Source: Clostridia bacterium
GTDB taxonomy: Bacteria > Bacillota > Clostridia > Oscillospirales > CAG-272
NCBI GenBank assembly: GCA_017461365.1
Contig: JAFTYG010000008.1
Location: 17,908 to 81,907 of the forward strand
Direction of reading: 5' to 3'
Length of the DNA: 64,000 nt
Shown here piece after piece: positions 48,801 to 58,314 of this stretch; positions within the stretch are counted from its first letter, which is position 1; each line of letters begins with the position of its first letter. The notes beneath the pieces were generated by a model. That model did not search any database. It had not been told where the DNA came from and was given only the letters and a program-made list of their open reading frames with translations. The position numbers were made by a program, and so were the translations under genes.

Positions 48801-49595
48801 TTATTCCTCCTCAGTCTCATCCGTATCCTTTGTGAAGTATTCGCTTTCTTCAACCGTCGAGTCGTCGGTGTTGAGGATAAATCTTGTGTTTGCGTCAAGC
48901 AGAGCGTTCTCCTCGTCTATCTCGTCGGCAACGAGCAGCTTGCGCACCTTGATAAGCTCCAAAACTCCGAGAAAGGACGCAATGGCATCGGGGAGCGTCG
49001 CCTCGCCGACTATAAGCTCCTCAAGCGTCGCCGCGCCTCGCTTCTCCACAGCCCTGAGGATAGATACTATCTTTATCTCAACAGGGATTATCGGCTTGCT
49101 GATCATAGGCGTAAAGGTCGTGTTCGCCGCTCTTTCCAATGCATTGTTGTAGGCGATTATCCTGCGCACCGCGGTGCAGAGAGAGGTCACGTCCTGATCG
49201 TGTACGTAAGACTTGTCCACACTTATCTCGTCGGTATCCTTGACCATACGTCCGCTATAGTAGGCGTACATTGGCGCAAGCTTTCCGACAGCCTCCTTAG
49301 CCTGCTGAAAGCGTAGCAAAGCATCGGTGAGCTCGGCTCTCGGATCGCTCTTTTCATCCTCGGGACGGGGAAGGAGCATCTTGCTCTTGACGAGCATAAG
49401 ATAGCTTGCCATAACGAGAAACTCAGAGGCTACCTCCATATCCAGCTCCTGCGCCTTTGTGATGTACTCAATGTACTGATCGCAGATTAGAGATATAGGA
49501 ATATCCGATATATTCACTTTGTTTTTCTGAATAAGCGTCAAGAGCAGATCGAGAGGGCCCTCGAACTGATCGAGACGGTAGGTAACAGCCTCCAT
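48801..49595 (-). CDS. scpA: Segregation and condensation protein A
   Basis: 264 residues. Kleisin subunit bridging SMC heads. The N-terminal FEGPLDLLLTLIQKNKVNISDIPISLI is diagnostic. A central EFLVMASYLMLVKSKMLLPR helix and a C-terminal winged helix (LRAVEKRGAATLEELI) follow. Normal length, ending in an acidic tail. Adjacent to scpB and downstream of a site-2 protease gene, 18 bases away, the common order in Firmicutes. Confidence 0.95.
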   Translation of the reverse strand: MEAVTYRLDQFEGPLDLLLTLIQKNKVNISDIPISLICDQYIEYITKAQELDMEVASEFLVMASYLMLVKSKMLLPRPEDEKSDPRAELTDALLRFQQAKEAVGKLAPMYAYYSGRMVKDTDEISVDKSYVHDQDVTSLCTAVRRIIAYNNALERAANTTFTPMISKPIIPVEIKIVSILRAVEKRGAATLEELIVGEATLPDAIASFLGVLELIKVRKLLVADEIDEENALLDANTRFILNTDDSTVEESEYFTKDTDETEEE

Positions 49596-49613
49596 AAAAA
49601 CCTCGGTAAGATA

Positions 49614-50333
49614 TTATACTATAAACTGAAGAAGCATCAGAAACAGAGAGGGTATCCACATAAGCCAACCGATTATAATATCGGTGAGCTTGCTGATGAT
49701 GGGCGAGAGCACCCCAAAAAAGAGCAACGCCATCAGGACTATCGAGATGATACGCTCATATTTCATATACTTGTATGCCCACGTAGGGGGAAGAAACGCC
49801 GAAACTATGCGCGAGCCGTCAAGCGGCGGTATAGGCAAAATGTTGAATACCGCAAGAGTTACATTGAGAGAAACTCCGTAGTAAAGGAATATAAGAAAAT
49901 GCTCGCAAAGCATAAATACAGTCTCGTTTGTAAAGCCTATCTTTTTCGCATATACGTTCAGCGCAAGCAGAGCGATACCGTAAAGCACCGAAAAGACCAC
50001 AGCCGCTAAAATATTGGAAACAGGGCCCGCAAGCGACGCCAGCGCCATGTCTCGGCGGGGCTTTTTGAAGTAGCGTGAGTTTATCGGAACGGGATGCGCC
50101 CAACCGAAGCCGAAAAGCACCATGCAGATAAATCCGATGGGATCAAGATGCTTTAAGGGATTGAGCGTCAGCCTTCCGAGACTGCGCGCCGTGGGATCTC
50201 CGAGCTTGTAGGCGACGTACCCGTGCGCCGTCTCGTGGAGCGAGAGTGCGAAAAGGATAATGGGTAGGGAGAGAAGCATATGAATAAGATACGTACGCCA
50301 GTCTCCGCCTCCCGTAATAAGATAATCAAGCAT
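49614..50333 (-). CDS. Site-2 protease (M50) membrane metallopeptidase
   Basis: 239 residues with about six membrane spans. Zinc motif LHETAHGYVAY near residue 45 (HExxH) and the second motif ILPIPPLDGSR near 170. LNPLKHLDPIGFI lies between. It belongs to the short YwhC-like group without PDZ domain. It cleaves substrates within the membrane; the target is unknown. It lies between lysA and scpA on the minus strand. Confidence 0.9.
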   Translation of the reverse strand: MLDYLITGGGDWRTYLIHMLLSLPIILFALSLHETAHGYVAYKLGDPTARSLGRLTLNPLKHLDPIGFICMVLFGFGWAHPVPINSRYFKKPRRDMALASLAGPVSNILAAVVFSVLYGIALLALNVYAKKIGFTNETVFMLCEHFLIFLYYGVSLNVTLAVFNILPIPPLDGSRIVSAFLPPTWAYKYMKYERIISIVLMALLFFGVLSPIISKLTDIIIGWLMWIPSLFLMLLQFIV

Positions 50334-50373
50334 TAAAATTTTCTCCGTTAATATATTTTACAGAGCAGATATA

Positions 50374-51675
50374 TCAGAGAACGTCGTTTCTTGTCAGATC
50401 CTCATAGGTCTCGCGGCGAACGGCAACGCGCGCCTCTCCGTCCTTTACAAGTATAACGGGCGGGCGGGGAATACGGTTGTAGTTCGATGCCATGGAGTAG
50501 TTGTAAGCGCCCGTGACGAGTACGGCAAGTATATCGCCTCGCTCTGCCGCCTGAAGCTCCATATTCTCTCCGATAAGGTCGCCCGACTCACAGCAGCGTC
50601 CCGCAACCGTCACACGCTTAGATTTGGGCTCAGACGCTTTGTTTGCGATAAGCGCCGTGTACTGCGACTGATAAAGAGCATAACGGGGATTGTCGGGCAT
50701 ACCGCCGTCTATCGATACGTAGGTGCGGAAGTCGGGTATCGTTTTGACCGAGCCGACAGTGTAGAGCGTAGCGCCCGCCGCCGCAACGAGAGAGCGCCCG
50801 GGCTCTAAGATAACTCGGGGCATCCTTATGCCGTTTTTCTTACAAAAGCCCGTCACTACCGCCGCAATGTCGCGGATCGACGCGGCATAGTCGATCTCCC
50901 TGTCGTATTCGGTGTAGCGAACGCCAAGTCCTCCGCCGAGATTGAGCTCGCGTATCTCATAGACGCATTCACGCTTGATGTCGGCAATAAAGCGCACCAT
51001 AATGTCAGCCGCGTCCGAGAAGGGCTCAATGTCGAATATCTGCGAGCCGACGTGACAGTGAAGTCCCGCAAGGTCGATACCCTCTGCGGCAATAGCCTTC
51101 TTTACTATCTCCATAGCCTGCCCCGTCTCGATAGCCGTACCGAATTTCGAGTCAACGCTTCCCGTGCTTATAGCCTTGTGCGTGTGGGGATCTATACCGG
51201 GGGTAATACGCAGAAGTATCCTCTGAGTGATACCGCGCCGCTGAGCCTCTGCCGATACCGCACAGAGCTCGTCGAAATTGTCGACGACAAACGTGCCGAC
51301 ACCTATATCCATCGCGTCGCATATGTCTCTGTCGGTCTTGTTGTTGCCGTGGAAATATATGCGTTCAGCGGGGAAGCCCGCGCGCTTTGCAGTGTAGAGC
51401 TCACCGCCCGATACGCAGTCGATGCCCATGCCCTCCTCGGCGGCTATCTTGTAGATGCCCGTAAAGCAGAGCGCCTTTGAAGCGTACAGGGGCAAAGCGT
51501 CGGCTCCGAAATATTTTATAGCCGCATTTCTGTACGCGCGGCAATTTGCTCTTATTACGTTTTCGTCTATGATGTAGGTGGGAGTGCCGAATTCTTTCGC
51601 AAGCTCGACCGCGTCCATACCGCCTATCGTAAGATGTCCTTTTTCATTTACGTTGAAGTGATCGTGAAGTATCAT
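50374..51675 (-). CDS. lysA: Diaminopimelate decarboxylase
   Basis: 433 residues. PLP enzyme making L-lysine from meso-diaminopimelate. The PLP lysine is Lys67 in YASKAL. HCHVGSQIFDIEPF, LNLGGGLGVRY, the phosphate-binding EPGRSLVAAAG and the substrate/dimer motif CCESGDLI are all present. Normal length. It is followed 40 bases later by the site-2 protease. Confidence 0.96.
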   Translation of the reverse strand: MILHDHFNVNEKGHLTIGGMDAVELAKEFGTPTYIIDENVIRANCRAYRNAAIKYFGADALPLYASKALCFTGIYKIAAEEGMGIDCVSGGELYTAKRAGFPAERIYFHGNNKTDRDICDAMDIGVGTFVVDNFDELCAVSAEAQRRGITQRILLRITPGIDPHTHKAISTGSVDSKFGTAIETGQAMEIVKKAIAAEGIDLAGLHCHVGSQIFDIEPFSDAADIMVRFIADIKRECVYEIRELNLGGGLGVRYTEYDREIDYAASIRDIAAVVTGFCKKNGIRMPRVILEPGRSLVAAAGATLYTVGSVKTIPDFRTYVSIDGGMPDNPRYALYQSQYTALIANKASEPKSKRVTVAGRCCESGDLIGENMELQAAERGDILAVLVTGAYNYSMASNYNRIPRPPVILVKDGEARVAVRRETYEDLTRNDVL

Positions 51676-51689
51676 TTTTTGAAATTCCT

Positions 51690-52337
51690 TTATGCGTTGA
51701 TAATTGGGGGGAGTGTTGAGATAAGCTCACCGAGGTGCTCGGTAATATCCGATCTCACAACCTCTGCCCGTCCGTCATTATAGCTGTATATGTTGATAGA
51801 TGCGTTATGATAGAAGGGGATCTTTTCCGTCTCATTTTCGGAATATCCTCTTGCATAGGCATCGAATGCTCTTACTACCGTAGCGTGAGTGGCAAGAAGG
51901 ATACAGCCTCCGTCGTGCTTCTTCGCAAGCTCCAGCACATGGGGAACTATCCGACGGTAGACCTCGGCAGTTGACTCCCCACCTACGGGACGTGCCGACG
52001 AGTAGTCGTTCCGCCATACTCCAAAGGCTTCGGGATAGCGCTCGGCAATTTCGGTAAAGGACAATGCCTCCCACTCGCCCGCGTATATCTCGCGAAGCCC
52101 TGTGTCCTTGATAACGGGAAGTTCGAACGCCTCCGCAATAGGACAAGCGGTGTTGTAGGCGCGGAGCAGATCGCTCGCGTAGATGGCGTCTATCTTCTCA
52201 CGCGCAAGCAGATATTTTGCCGCAAGAGATGCCTGTGTTTTTCCAAAATCCGAAAGGTCAAAATCCGAGTGACCTGCAAAAATATGCTTTTCATTTGCCT
52301 CGCTCTGACCGTGGCGGATAAAAATTATTCGTGTCAT
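51690..52337 (-). CDS. Histidine phosphatase family protein
   Basis: 215 residues with the phosphohistidine motif FIRHGQSEAN at the N-terminus and the second catalytic His in LLATHATVVRAF. The acid/base Glu lies in LREIYAGEWEAL. It belongs to the phosphoglycerate-mutase-like superfamily (cobalamin or sugar phosphatase, or GpmB-like); the substrate is unknown. Start taken at 52337 so that the catalytic motif is near the N-terminus; an ATG seven codons earlier overlaps engB. Confidence 0.87.
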   Translation of the reverse strand: MTRIIFIRHGQSEANEKHIFAGHSDFDLSDFGKTQASLAAKYLLAREKIDAIYASDLLRAYNTACPIAEAFELPVIKDTGLREIYAGEWEALSFTEIAERYPEAFGVWRNDYSSARPVGGESTAEVYRRIVPHVLELAKKHDGGCILLATHATVVRAFDAYARGYSENETEKIPFYHNASINIYSYNDGRAEVVRSDITEHLGELISTLPPIINA

Positions 52338-52344
52338 TTCCGTG

Positions 52345-52944
52345 TTATACTCCCGCATATTTCAAAAGCGTGCGCCAAAGCTCGTCCTTTCCCTCTTTTT
52401 TCAGAGAAGAAAAGGGAATTACGGGTACTCCGTCTATAAGGGGATGAGCGGCTATCGCTTCAAGATTGTTCTTTCTTTCGGTCGCATTCAGCTTGTCCAC
52501 CTTTGTTGCAACAACAATGTAGGGTAGCTCAGACTGGGAGAGAAAATCAAGCATCATTTCATCGTCCGCCGTAGGACCTACGCGGCTGTCTATGAGCTGT
52601 ACTACAAGACAGAGGCGGTCGATGTTTTTGTTCTGAGTGAAATATCCGTCGGTCAGCGCCGACCATTTCTTTTTGTCCTCGGGTGCGCGCTTCGCAAAGC
52701 CGTAGCCGGGGAGGTCGACGAGATAGAGCTTTTTGTCTATATCGTAAAAGTTGATGGTTATCGTCTTACCGGGAGCCGAGCTGACGCGCGCCAGGCTCTT
52801 TCTGCCGAGAACGGTGTTTATAAGAGAGCTCTTTCCCACGTTCGAGCGCCCCGAAAAGGCTATCTGCGGCAACGGATCGGCGGGAAATTGCTTCGGAAGC
52901 CCCGCGCTCATTTTTAGGGAAACGTTTTGAGTATTTATTGCCAT
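52345..52944 (-). CDS. engB: Ribosome biogenesis GTPase EngB/YsxC
   Basis: 199 residues. G1 GRSNVGKSS near 32, G3 DLPGYGFAKRA near 77, G4 TKVDKL near 140, G5 FSSLKKEG near 175. Assembles the large ribosomal subunit. Its position directly downstream of lon (25 bases) is the standard Firmicutes arrangement. AGGAGG ribosome site. Confidence 0.96.
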   Translation of the reverse strand: MAINTQNVSLKMSAGLPKQFPADPLPQIAFSGRSNVGKSSLINTVLGRKSLARVSSAPGKTITINFYDIDKKLYLVDLPGYGFAKRAPEDKKKWSALTDGYFTQNKNIDRLCLVVQLIDSRVGPTADDEMMLDFLSQSELPYIVVATKVDKLNATERKNNLEAIAAHPLIDGVPVIPFSSLKKEGKDELWRTLLKYAGV

Positions 52945-52969
52945 ATCTTCCTCCGATAGGATGTTTGTA

Positions 52970-55399
52970 TTATCTGCTTATCGATGCGGGAATGCCGCTA
53001 CTGCGCGCGCTTGGTATGATCTCGGGATATTCCTCAGGCTTTGCCTCGGGAATATGTACCTTTTTATCCGCCTTTCCCACAAGAGCCACAGACAGCACGT
53101 CGGATATGCGCTTGCAGGGGATAAATTTAAGATTTTCCCTTACAACGGGATCGATGTCCTCAAGGTTTTGCATATTTTCCTCGGGGATGAGCACCGTCTG
53201 CACTCCCGCCGAATATGCTGCCATAGTCTTTTCCTTCAGACCGCCTATAGGGAGCACCTTTCCGCGCAAGGAGATCTCTCCCGTCATAGCAATGTCACGC
53301 CTTACGGGAATTCCCGTGAGGGCGCTGACAAGGGCTGTGACCATAGTCACACCCGCAGATGGACCGTCCTTTGGAACCGCGCCCTCGGGGAAGTGGATGT
53401 GTATGTCCTTTTTCTGATAAAAGTCTGAGGGGATGCCGTACTCGGAGGCAATAGAGCGGACGTAGCTTACCGCTATGTGCGCCGACTCCTTCATTACGTC
53501 TCCGAGAGAGCCAGTGAGCTCAAGCTTGCCCGTTCCGTCAAGAACAGCTACCTCAACACGGAGCATATCGCCTCCCGCCTCGGTGTAGGCAAGTCCGTTT
53601 ACAATACCTACCTCGTCAAGATCCGAGATGTGCTCGGGGCGGAGCTTGCGAACGCCCAAGAATTCCGCAATATTCTTCTCGGTCACGGTTATCTTTTTCT
53701 GATCCGCATTTTCCACAAAGCGCTTTGCCGTCTTTCTGCAAAGCTCGCCAAGGCTTCTCTCAAGGTTTCTGACACCCGCCTCGCGTGTGTAAAAATCGGC
53801 TATCTCGGCTATCGCGCCGTCAGTGACCGAAAGCATACGCTTTGAGAGTCCGTGGCGCTTCATCTGCTTGGGAAGCAGGTGATTTTTCGCTATTGATATT
53901 TTCTCGTTCTTGGTGTAGGATTTGAGCTCGATGACCTCCATTCTGTCGAGCAGAGGACGGGGAATGGTGTCGAGCGTGTTCGCCGTCGCTATAAAGAGAC
54001 AGTCCGAAAGATCGTAGGGAAGCTCTACAAAGTGGTCTCTGAAATACTTGTTCTGCTCGGGATCGAGCACCTCGAGAAGCGCCGACGCAGGATCTCCGTG
54101 GGCGTCTCGCGTTACCTTATCTATCTCATCGAGAAGAATTAGCGGATTTTTCGACTTTGCCGTTATCAGTGCGTTGATTATACGTCCGGGCATAGCGCCG
54201 ATGTAGGTCTTTCTGTGACCTCTGATGTCAGCCTCGTCGCGCACACCGCCGAGAGATACACGAACGTATTTGCGCTTCATCGCCTCGGCAATAGACGCTC
54301 CGACAGAGGTCTTGCCCACACCGGGAGGGCCTACGAGACAGAGTATCTGGTTTCCAAGCTCGGGATTGAGCTGCTTTACCGCGAGAAATTCAATGATCCT
54401 CTCCTTGACCTTTTCAAGTCCGTCATGGTCGCGGTCGAGTATTCGTCTTGCCGCGATTATGTCTATTCTGTCCTTCGTTTTGTAAGACCACGGTATCTCA
54501 AGACAAGTGTCAAGATAGGTCCTCGTCACCGTCGCCTCCGCCGAGCCGAACGGAGTCTTTGCCATGCGGTCGTTTTCCTTCAAGAGCTTTTCTCTTACCT
54601 CGCTTGGGAGCTTTGCCGACATTATCTTCTGATAATATTCTTCGGTCTCACCGACGTCTCCGAGCTCCTCCTGTATAACTCTTGCCTGCTCGCGCAGATA
54701 ATATTCCTTTTGGTTCTGGTTTAGCCCCGCGCGTACTCTTTTGTGTATCTCCATCTCGTATTCGAGCAGAGAAGCCTCCTCTCTCAGAAGAGCTATGAGC
54801 AGCTCGATGCGCTTTATGGGATCGAAGCATTCGAGTATGAGCTGCTTGTCCGAATATTTTACAAGGATGTTGGACGCGATAAAATCGGCAAGCAGAGCGG
54901 GAGTCTTTATCGTACGGGCGGTCATCGTTATATCATCGCTGACAGAGGGCAGATATTCGGTAAGCTGAGCCGTAGCCGTCAGTATCGCGCGGCAGTACGC
55001 CTCGTTGAGAACTGCATCCTCGTCGGTCATGCTGAGCGTCTTGCAGATGACCTCGGCGCAAAGATAGTCGGCAAAGCGGCGGAAATCGTTTACCGTCGCT
55101 CTCGCGTAGCCCTCGGTTATAACTCGCATATTTCCCTCGGGGGTTTTTATCGATTGCTTTATTCTCGATACCGTTCCTACGCGGAAAAGGTTTTCGGGAT
55201 AGCGTATCTTTTCGTCCTCGCTCTCGCGAACCGAGCAGATGAGTACGGGCTGATCCGTCTCAAACGCCGACTCCGCCGCCTTGATGCAGGACTCGTCCGA
55301 CAGCTCAAAGCTGAGCGAGACGCCGGGGAAGGCGACCGTTCCGCGTATGGCGATAACGGGGAGAGTATATTTTTCTATTTTTTCTATGTATTTTGGCAT
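52970..55399 (-). CDS. lon: ATP-dependent protease Lon
   Basis: 809 residues. N-terminal substrate domain from LPVIAIRGTVAFPG; coiled-coil region LLREEASLLEYEMEIHKRV. AAA+ Walker A GPPGVGKT near 362 and Walker B LILLDEIDKV. Protease Ser-Lys dyad: Ser in PKDGPSAGVTM near 680, Lys in LPIGGLKEKTMAA. Length is normal. It heads lon-engB. AAAGGA ribosome site. No HrcA/CtsR box was recognised. Confidence 0.97.
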   Translation of the reverse strand: MPKYIEKIEKYTLPVIAIRGTVAFPGVSLSFELSDESCIKAAESAFETDQPVLICSVRESEDEKIRYPENLFRVGTVSRIKQSIKTPEGNMRVITEGYARATVNDFRRFADYLCAEVICKTLSMTDEDAVLNEAYCRAILTATAQLTEYLPSVSDDITMTARTIKTPALLADFIASNILVKYSDKQLILECFDPIKRIELLIALLREEASLLEYEMEIHKRVRAGLNQNQKEYYLREQARVIQEELGDVGETEEYYQKIMSAKLPSEVREKLLKENDRMAKTPFGSAEATVTRTYLDTCLEIPWSYKTKDRIDIIAARRILDRDHDGLEKVKERIIEFLAVKQLNPELGNQILCLVGPPGVGKTSVGASIAEAMKRKYVRVSLGGVRDEADIRGHRKTYIGAMPGRIINALITAKSKNPLILLDEIDKVTRDAHGDPASALLEVLDPEQNKYFRDHFVELPYDLSDCLFIATANTLDTIPRPLLDRMEVIELKSYTKNEKISIAKNHLLPKQMKRHGLSKRMLSVTDGAIAEIADFYTREAGVRNLERSLGELCRKTAKRFVENADQKKITVTEKNIAEFLGVRKLRPEHISDLDEVGIVNGLAYTEAGGDMLRVEVAVLDGTGKLELTGSLGDVMKESAHIAVSYVRSIASEYGIPSDFYQKKDIHIHFPEGAVPKDGPSAGVTMVTALVSALTGIPVRRDIAMTGEISLRGKVLPIGGLKEKTMAAYSAGVQTVLIPEENMQNLEDIDPVVRENLKFIPCKRISDVLSVALVGKADKKVHIPEAKPEEYPEIIPSARSSGIPASISR

Positions 55400-55995
55400 T
55401 GTATATATCCTTTCGTAAGGGTAAACGGTTTTGCGGTATAAGCGAAAACATACTTATACAATTATATATTATATCATATAACTTCCCCGATTTCCACAGT
55501 TTTTTAAAATTGTTTTCATTTTATTCAATAATTTTGCATTATGCATTGTGCATTGTGCATTTTAATCAAATTCGGGGCTGTCTCAAACGCTACTGCTTTC
55601 GCGTAAGAAACAGCCCCGAGGGGTTAAAAAAGGCACAACTGATCGCCGCTCGTGCGCGTTGGTATCATAAGCTTGATACTCCGCAAGGCGTAGCCTACCG
55701 TTGTGCGTGTGCTGTGGAGTTGGTGCCGCCGACAGCTATATTATTATACCTCGAAAGTCGAAAAAAGTAAATATTCAAAATAGACGATTTTTCCCATCAA
55801 TTTTCGTGAAAAAAGATACACCTTAGAAAAAAGTCGCCGCTTAAGCCTCAATTTTGGTAAAAAAGACAAGTAAGAAGCATTTTTGTCGTAGGTTTTGTCG
55901 TAGTATCGTGCGTATTTCGATACCTTTTGAGATCAAAAAAATTTTTTTCGGAGACGAAGAAAACAAAAGCCGCAAAATTTTTTTCAAAAAGGGTA
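55400..55995. other. Gene-free divergent spacer with repeats
   Basis: No gene. It contains a copy of the ATGCATTGTGCATTGTGC repeat near 55535-55563 (related to 17743-17940) and a hairpin TCGGGGCTGT (55572-55581) with ACAGCCCCGA (55610-55619) enclosing TTTCGCGTAAG. A long A/T-rich tract follows. The lon promoter must lie in its left part; TATAAT on the minus strand near 55470 is a weak candidate. Confidence 0.55.
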
Positions 55996-56024
55996 TTGAC
56001 AAGTGAACGAAGTTGTGGTAAAAT
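55996..56024 (+). promoter_or_regulatory. Promoter of infC-rpmI-rplT
   Basis: TTGACA (55996-56001) and TAAAAT (56019-56024) with a 17-base spacer, about 160 bases before the infC start. Confidence 0.85.
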
Positions 56025-56030
56025 ATGCGA

Positions 56031-56186
56031 GGAAAAAGAAGCAGAACACTCCGTTCTCACCCTGCCGCAGAGCGAGCATGGGTTGATATATTGCGCCCGA
56101 AGGAATTTCTCGGGTGTCTTGTGTCGTGCGGAGGGCTTCTTCGCACAATTTTTTTGTCCTTGGGCAAATTTGGAGGTGTATTTAAT
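56031..56186 (+). promoter_or_regulatory. L20-type ribosomal leader with attenuator terminator
   Basis: The untranslated leader is ~155 bases long and ends in an intrinsic terminator: GTGCGGAG (56126-56133) pairs with CTTCGCAC (56139-56146) with one G-U, followed by seven T at 56149-56155. This sits just before the infC ribosome site. In other Firmicutes, free L20 binds this leader and favours termination; the identity here is inferred from position and terminator. No open frame of note within it. Confidence 0.78.
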
Positions 56187-56705
56187 ATTAGCGCAAAGGA
56201 TTTATTGATCAATGAGGAGATCAGGGCTAAAGAGGTGAGAGTCGTAGGTGAGGATGGAGAGCCCATCGGTATTATGACTCCCGAGGCAGCATTAAAGATC
56301 GCCTATGATCAGGGCTACGACTTAGTTCTTATGGCTCCGCAGGCACAGCCGCCCGTATGCCGTATCATGGACTACGGAAAGTATCGTTTTGAGAGAGACA
56401 AAAAGGAAAAGGAAGCCAAGAAGAAGCAGCAGGTCATCGAGCTTAAGGAAATTCAGCTCTCCTGCAGAATAGACACTCACGATTTCGAGACAAAGGCGCG
56501 CCACGCGATCAAGTTCCTCGAAAGCGGAAACAAGGTCAGAGTCGTTATGCGCTTTAAGGGACGTGAGATGAGTCACGTCGGCATCGGTCAGGAGATAATG
56601 AAGAAATTTCAGGACACCTGCAGCGAGGCGGGCAGCGTAGATAAGGCTCCCGTGCTTGACGGAAGAATAATGAGTATGGTCATTTCTCCCGTAAAGCTCA
56701 AGTAA
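56187..56705 (+). CDS. infC: Translation initiation factor IF-3 (AUU start)
   Basis: 172 residues starting at ATT (56187), the rare start codon used for infC self-regulation in other bacteria. GGAGG lies about ten bases upstream. The start gives the canonical N-terminus SAKDLLINEEIRAKEVRVV and the family's usual length. An in-frame ATG further upstream would add 54 unrelated residues encoded by the leader. Motifs PPVCRIMDYGKY and RVVMRFKGREM are conserved. Binds 30S and discriminates initiator tRNA and codon. Confidence 0.93.
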   Translation: MSAKDLLINEEIRAKEVRVVGEDGEPIGIMTPEAALKIAYDQGYDLVLMAPQAQPPVCRIMDYGKYRFERDKKEKEAKKKQQVIELKEIQLSCRIDTHDFETKARHAIKFLESGNKVRVVMRFKGREMSHVGIGQEIMKKFQDTCSEAGSVDKAPVLDGRIMSMVISPVKLK

Positions 56706-56801
56706 TTTTTAACGTTCATAAAAGCGGTCTTACCGCGATCTTATGATAATCGGCTATATGCCGCAAGTCAGAAATAAAAAAACAAAAAGGAGATTATAAA
56801 A

Positions 56802-56996
56802 ATGGGAAAGGTTAAGACACATAAAGCATCTGCTAAGAGATTTTCTGTTACAGGTTCGGGCAAGGTAAAGATGGGACACTGCCATCACAGACATAACACA
56901 GGTCTTAAGACAGCTAAGAGAAAGAGACATCTGCGCTCAAGCGCAATTCTCAGCGAGGCTATGACCGCTAACATCAGAACACTTATCCAGAAGTAA
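56802..56996 (+). CDS. rpmI: Ribosomal protein L35
   Basis: 64 residues, very basic: KTHKASAKRFSVTGSGKV, then HCHHRHNTGLKTAKRKRHLR, typical of bL35. AAAGGAG ribosome site. Second gene of infC-rpmI-rplT, 96 bases after infC; the gap contains a small GCGGT/ACCGC hairpin. Confidence 0.97.
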   Translation: MGKVKTHKASAKRFSVTGSGKVKMGHCHHRHNTGLKTAKRKRHLRSSAILSEAMTANIRTLIQK

Positions 56997-57024
56997 TAGA
57001 GAATTTAAGAGGAGGAAATAGAAA

Positions 57025-57378
57025 ATGGCAAGAATTAAGGGCGCTATGATGACGCGCAAGAGAAGAAATAAAGTTTTGAAGGCAGCAAAGGGCTATTGGG
57101 GCGCAAAGTCCAAGCACTTTAAGATGGCTAAGCAAGCCGTACTCAAGAGCGGAAACTACGCTTTTGCAGGCAGAAAGATGAAGAAGAGAGATTTCCGCAG
57201 CCTGTGGATCACTCGTATTTCTGCTCAGGCTAAGGTAAACGGAATGAACTATTCCACATTTATGCACGGCTTGAAGAAGGCAGGCATCGACCTCAACAGA
57301 AAGATGCTCTCTGAGCTTGCAGTATATGACAAGGAAGCATTTGCAGCTCTCGCAGAGAAGGCAAAGGCAGCTCTTTAA
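57025..57378 (+). CDS. rplT: Ribosomal protein L20
   Basis: 117 residues. [31 protein letters not shown] is the bL20 N-terminus, shown here by its key part [14 protein letters not shown]. The C-terminal half ([21 protein letters not shown]) is the regulatory and RNA-binding domain that, in other Firmicutes, represses this operon through the leader. GAGGAGG ribosome site. Confidence 0.97.
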   Translation: MARIKGAMMTRKRRNKVLKAAKGYWGAKSKHFKMAKQAVLKSGNYAFAGRKMKKRDFRSLWITRISAQAKVNGMNYSTFMHGLKKAGIDLNRKMLSELAVYDKEAFAALAEKAKAAL

Positions 57379-57390
57379 TTATCAGAGCTA

Positions 57391-57420
57391 TAAAACCCGC
57401 TAAAACAGCGGGTTTTATTT
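57391..57420 (+). terminator. Terminator of infC-rpmI-rplT
   Basis: AAAACCCGCT (57392-57401) pairs with AGCGGGTTTT (57407-57416), 5-base loop, T-rich end. Confidence 0.85.
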
Positions 57421-57459
57421 ATACCGAAACAAGGGCTGAAAACGCCTTCGGAGGTATTT

Positions 57460-58314
57460 ATGGAAGTAATAACATCTAGACAAAATCCGAAAGTTAAGGC
57501 GCTTCTTGCGCTTTCCGACAAGAAAGGAAGAGAGAAGCAAGGGCTGTTCAGATTTGACGGAATCAAGCTTTTTGACGATGCTTTGGGACAATGCGAGACT
57601 GTATGTATAATTTTGAGACATCCGCTATCGGAGGCGGTACAGAGACGTGTCGATTCGGCGCTGTCGTCGGGTGCCGTTACCGAGAAGGAGCTCATTTACG
57701 TATCGGAAGGCGTTTTTGAAAAGCTGACCGAGGAGAGCTCTCCCGAGGGAATAATAACAGTGGCGCGATTTCTTACGGAGCTTCACCGCCGCTCCGAGTC
57801 TGCCGAGGTGACGGCAAGGGAGCTATCTGGAAAGAGGATACTTTTGGCTGAGTCGTTGCGCGACACGGGAAACGTGGGAACGGTAATGAGGAGCTGCGCG
57901 GCTCTCGGCATCGACACGCTCGTTATGAGCTCGGACTGCGCCGACCTTTACAATCCGAAAACCGTGCGAAGCTCGATGGGGGCTCTTTTCCGTCTGCCGA
58001 CTCTTTCGGTAAAAAAAGAGGATATGCCCGAGCTTGTAGGAGCTCTTCGCGCCGAGGGCAGACGGGTATATGCCGCGGCTTTGCGTGACGACGCTTGTCG
58101 GATAGGTGAATTTACGCTCAGAGACGGCGATTGCTTTATTATCGGAAACGAGGGGCACGGGTTATCTGAGGAGCTTATCGAGGCTTGCGACAGCGCGGCT
58201 ATTATTCCTATGCGCGAGGGCAACGAGTCGCTCAACGCGGCAGCGGCGGCAACGATATGCATATGGGAGACGGTCAGGGCGTCGAGAAACGACACATCTT
58301 CGGAGAAGGTATGA
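57460..58314 (+). CDS. TrmH/SpoU-family rRNA 2'-O-methyltransferase
   Basis: 284 residues. An N-terminal ribosome-like substrate domain (VITSRQNPKVKALLALSDKKGR) precedes a trefoil-knot methyltransferase domain with SpoU motifs: 1 LRDTGNVGTVMRSC near 130, 2 IIGNEGHGLSEE near 228, 3 IPMREGNESLNAAAAATICIWE near 250. It closely resembles the RlmB/YsgA type found after rplT in Firmicutes. The stop overlaps the dprA start (ATGA). Confidence 0.92.
   Translation: MEVITSRQNPKVKALLALSDKKGREKQGLFRFDGIKLFDDALGQCETVCIILRHPLSEAVQRRVDSALSSGAVTEKELIYVSEGVFEKLTEESSPEGIITVARFLTELHRRSESAEVTARELSGKRILLAESLRDTGNVGTVMRSCAALGIDTLVMSSDCADLYNPKTVRSSMGALFRLPTLSVKKEDMPELVGALRAEGRRVYAAALRDDACRIGEFTLRDGDCFIIGNEGHGLSEELIEACDSAAIIPMREGNESLNAAAAATICIWETVRASRNDTSSEKV

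Noticed and set aside
54743-55441. A 232-codon frame antisense to lon
   Set aside because: Shadow frame; no ribosome site or family pattern, while lon is complete on the minus strand.
56025-56186. N-terminal extension of IF-3 from an upstream ATG
   Set aside because: The 54 extra residues are unrelated to IF-3, are encoded by the leader including its terminator, and lack a ribosome site; the ATT start fits the family.
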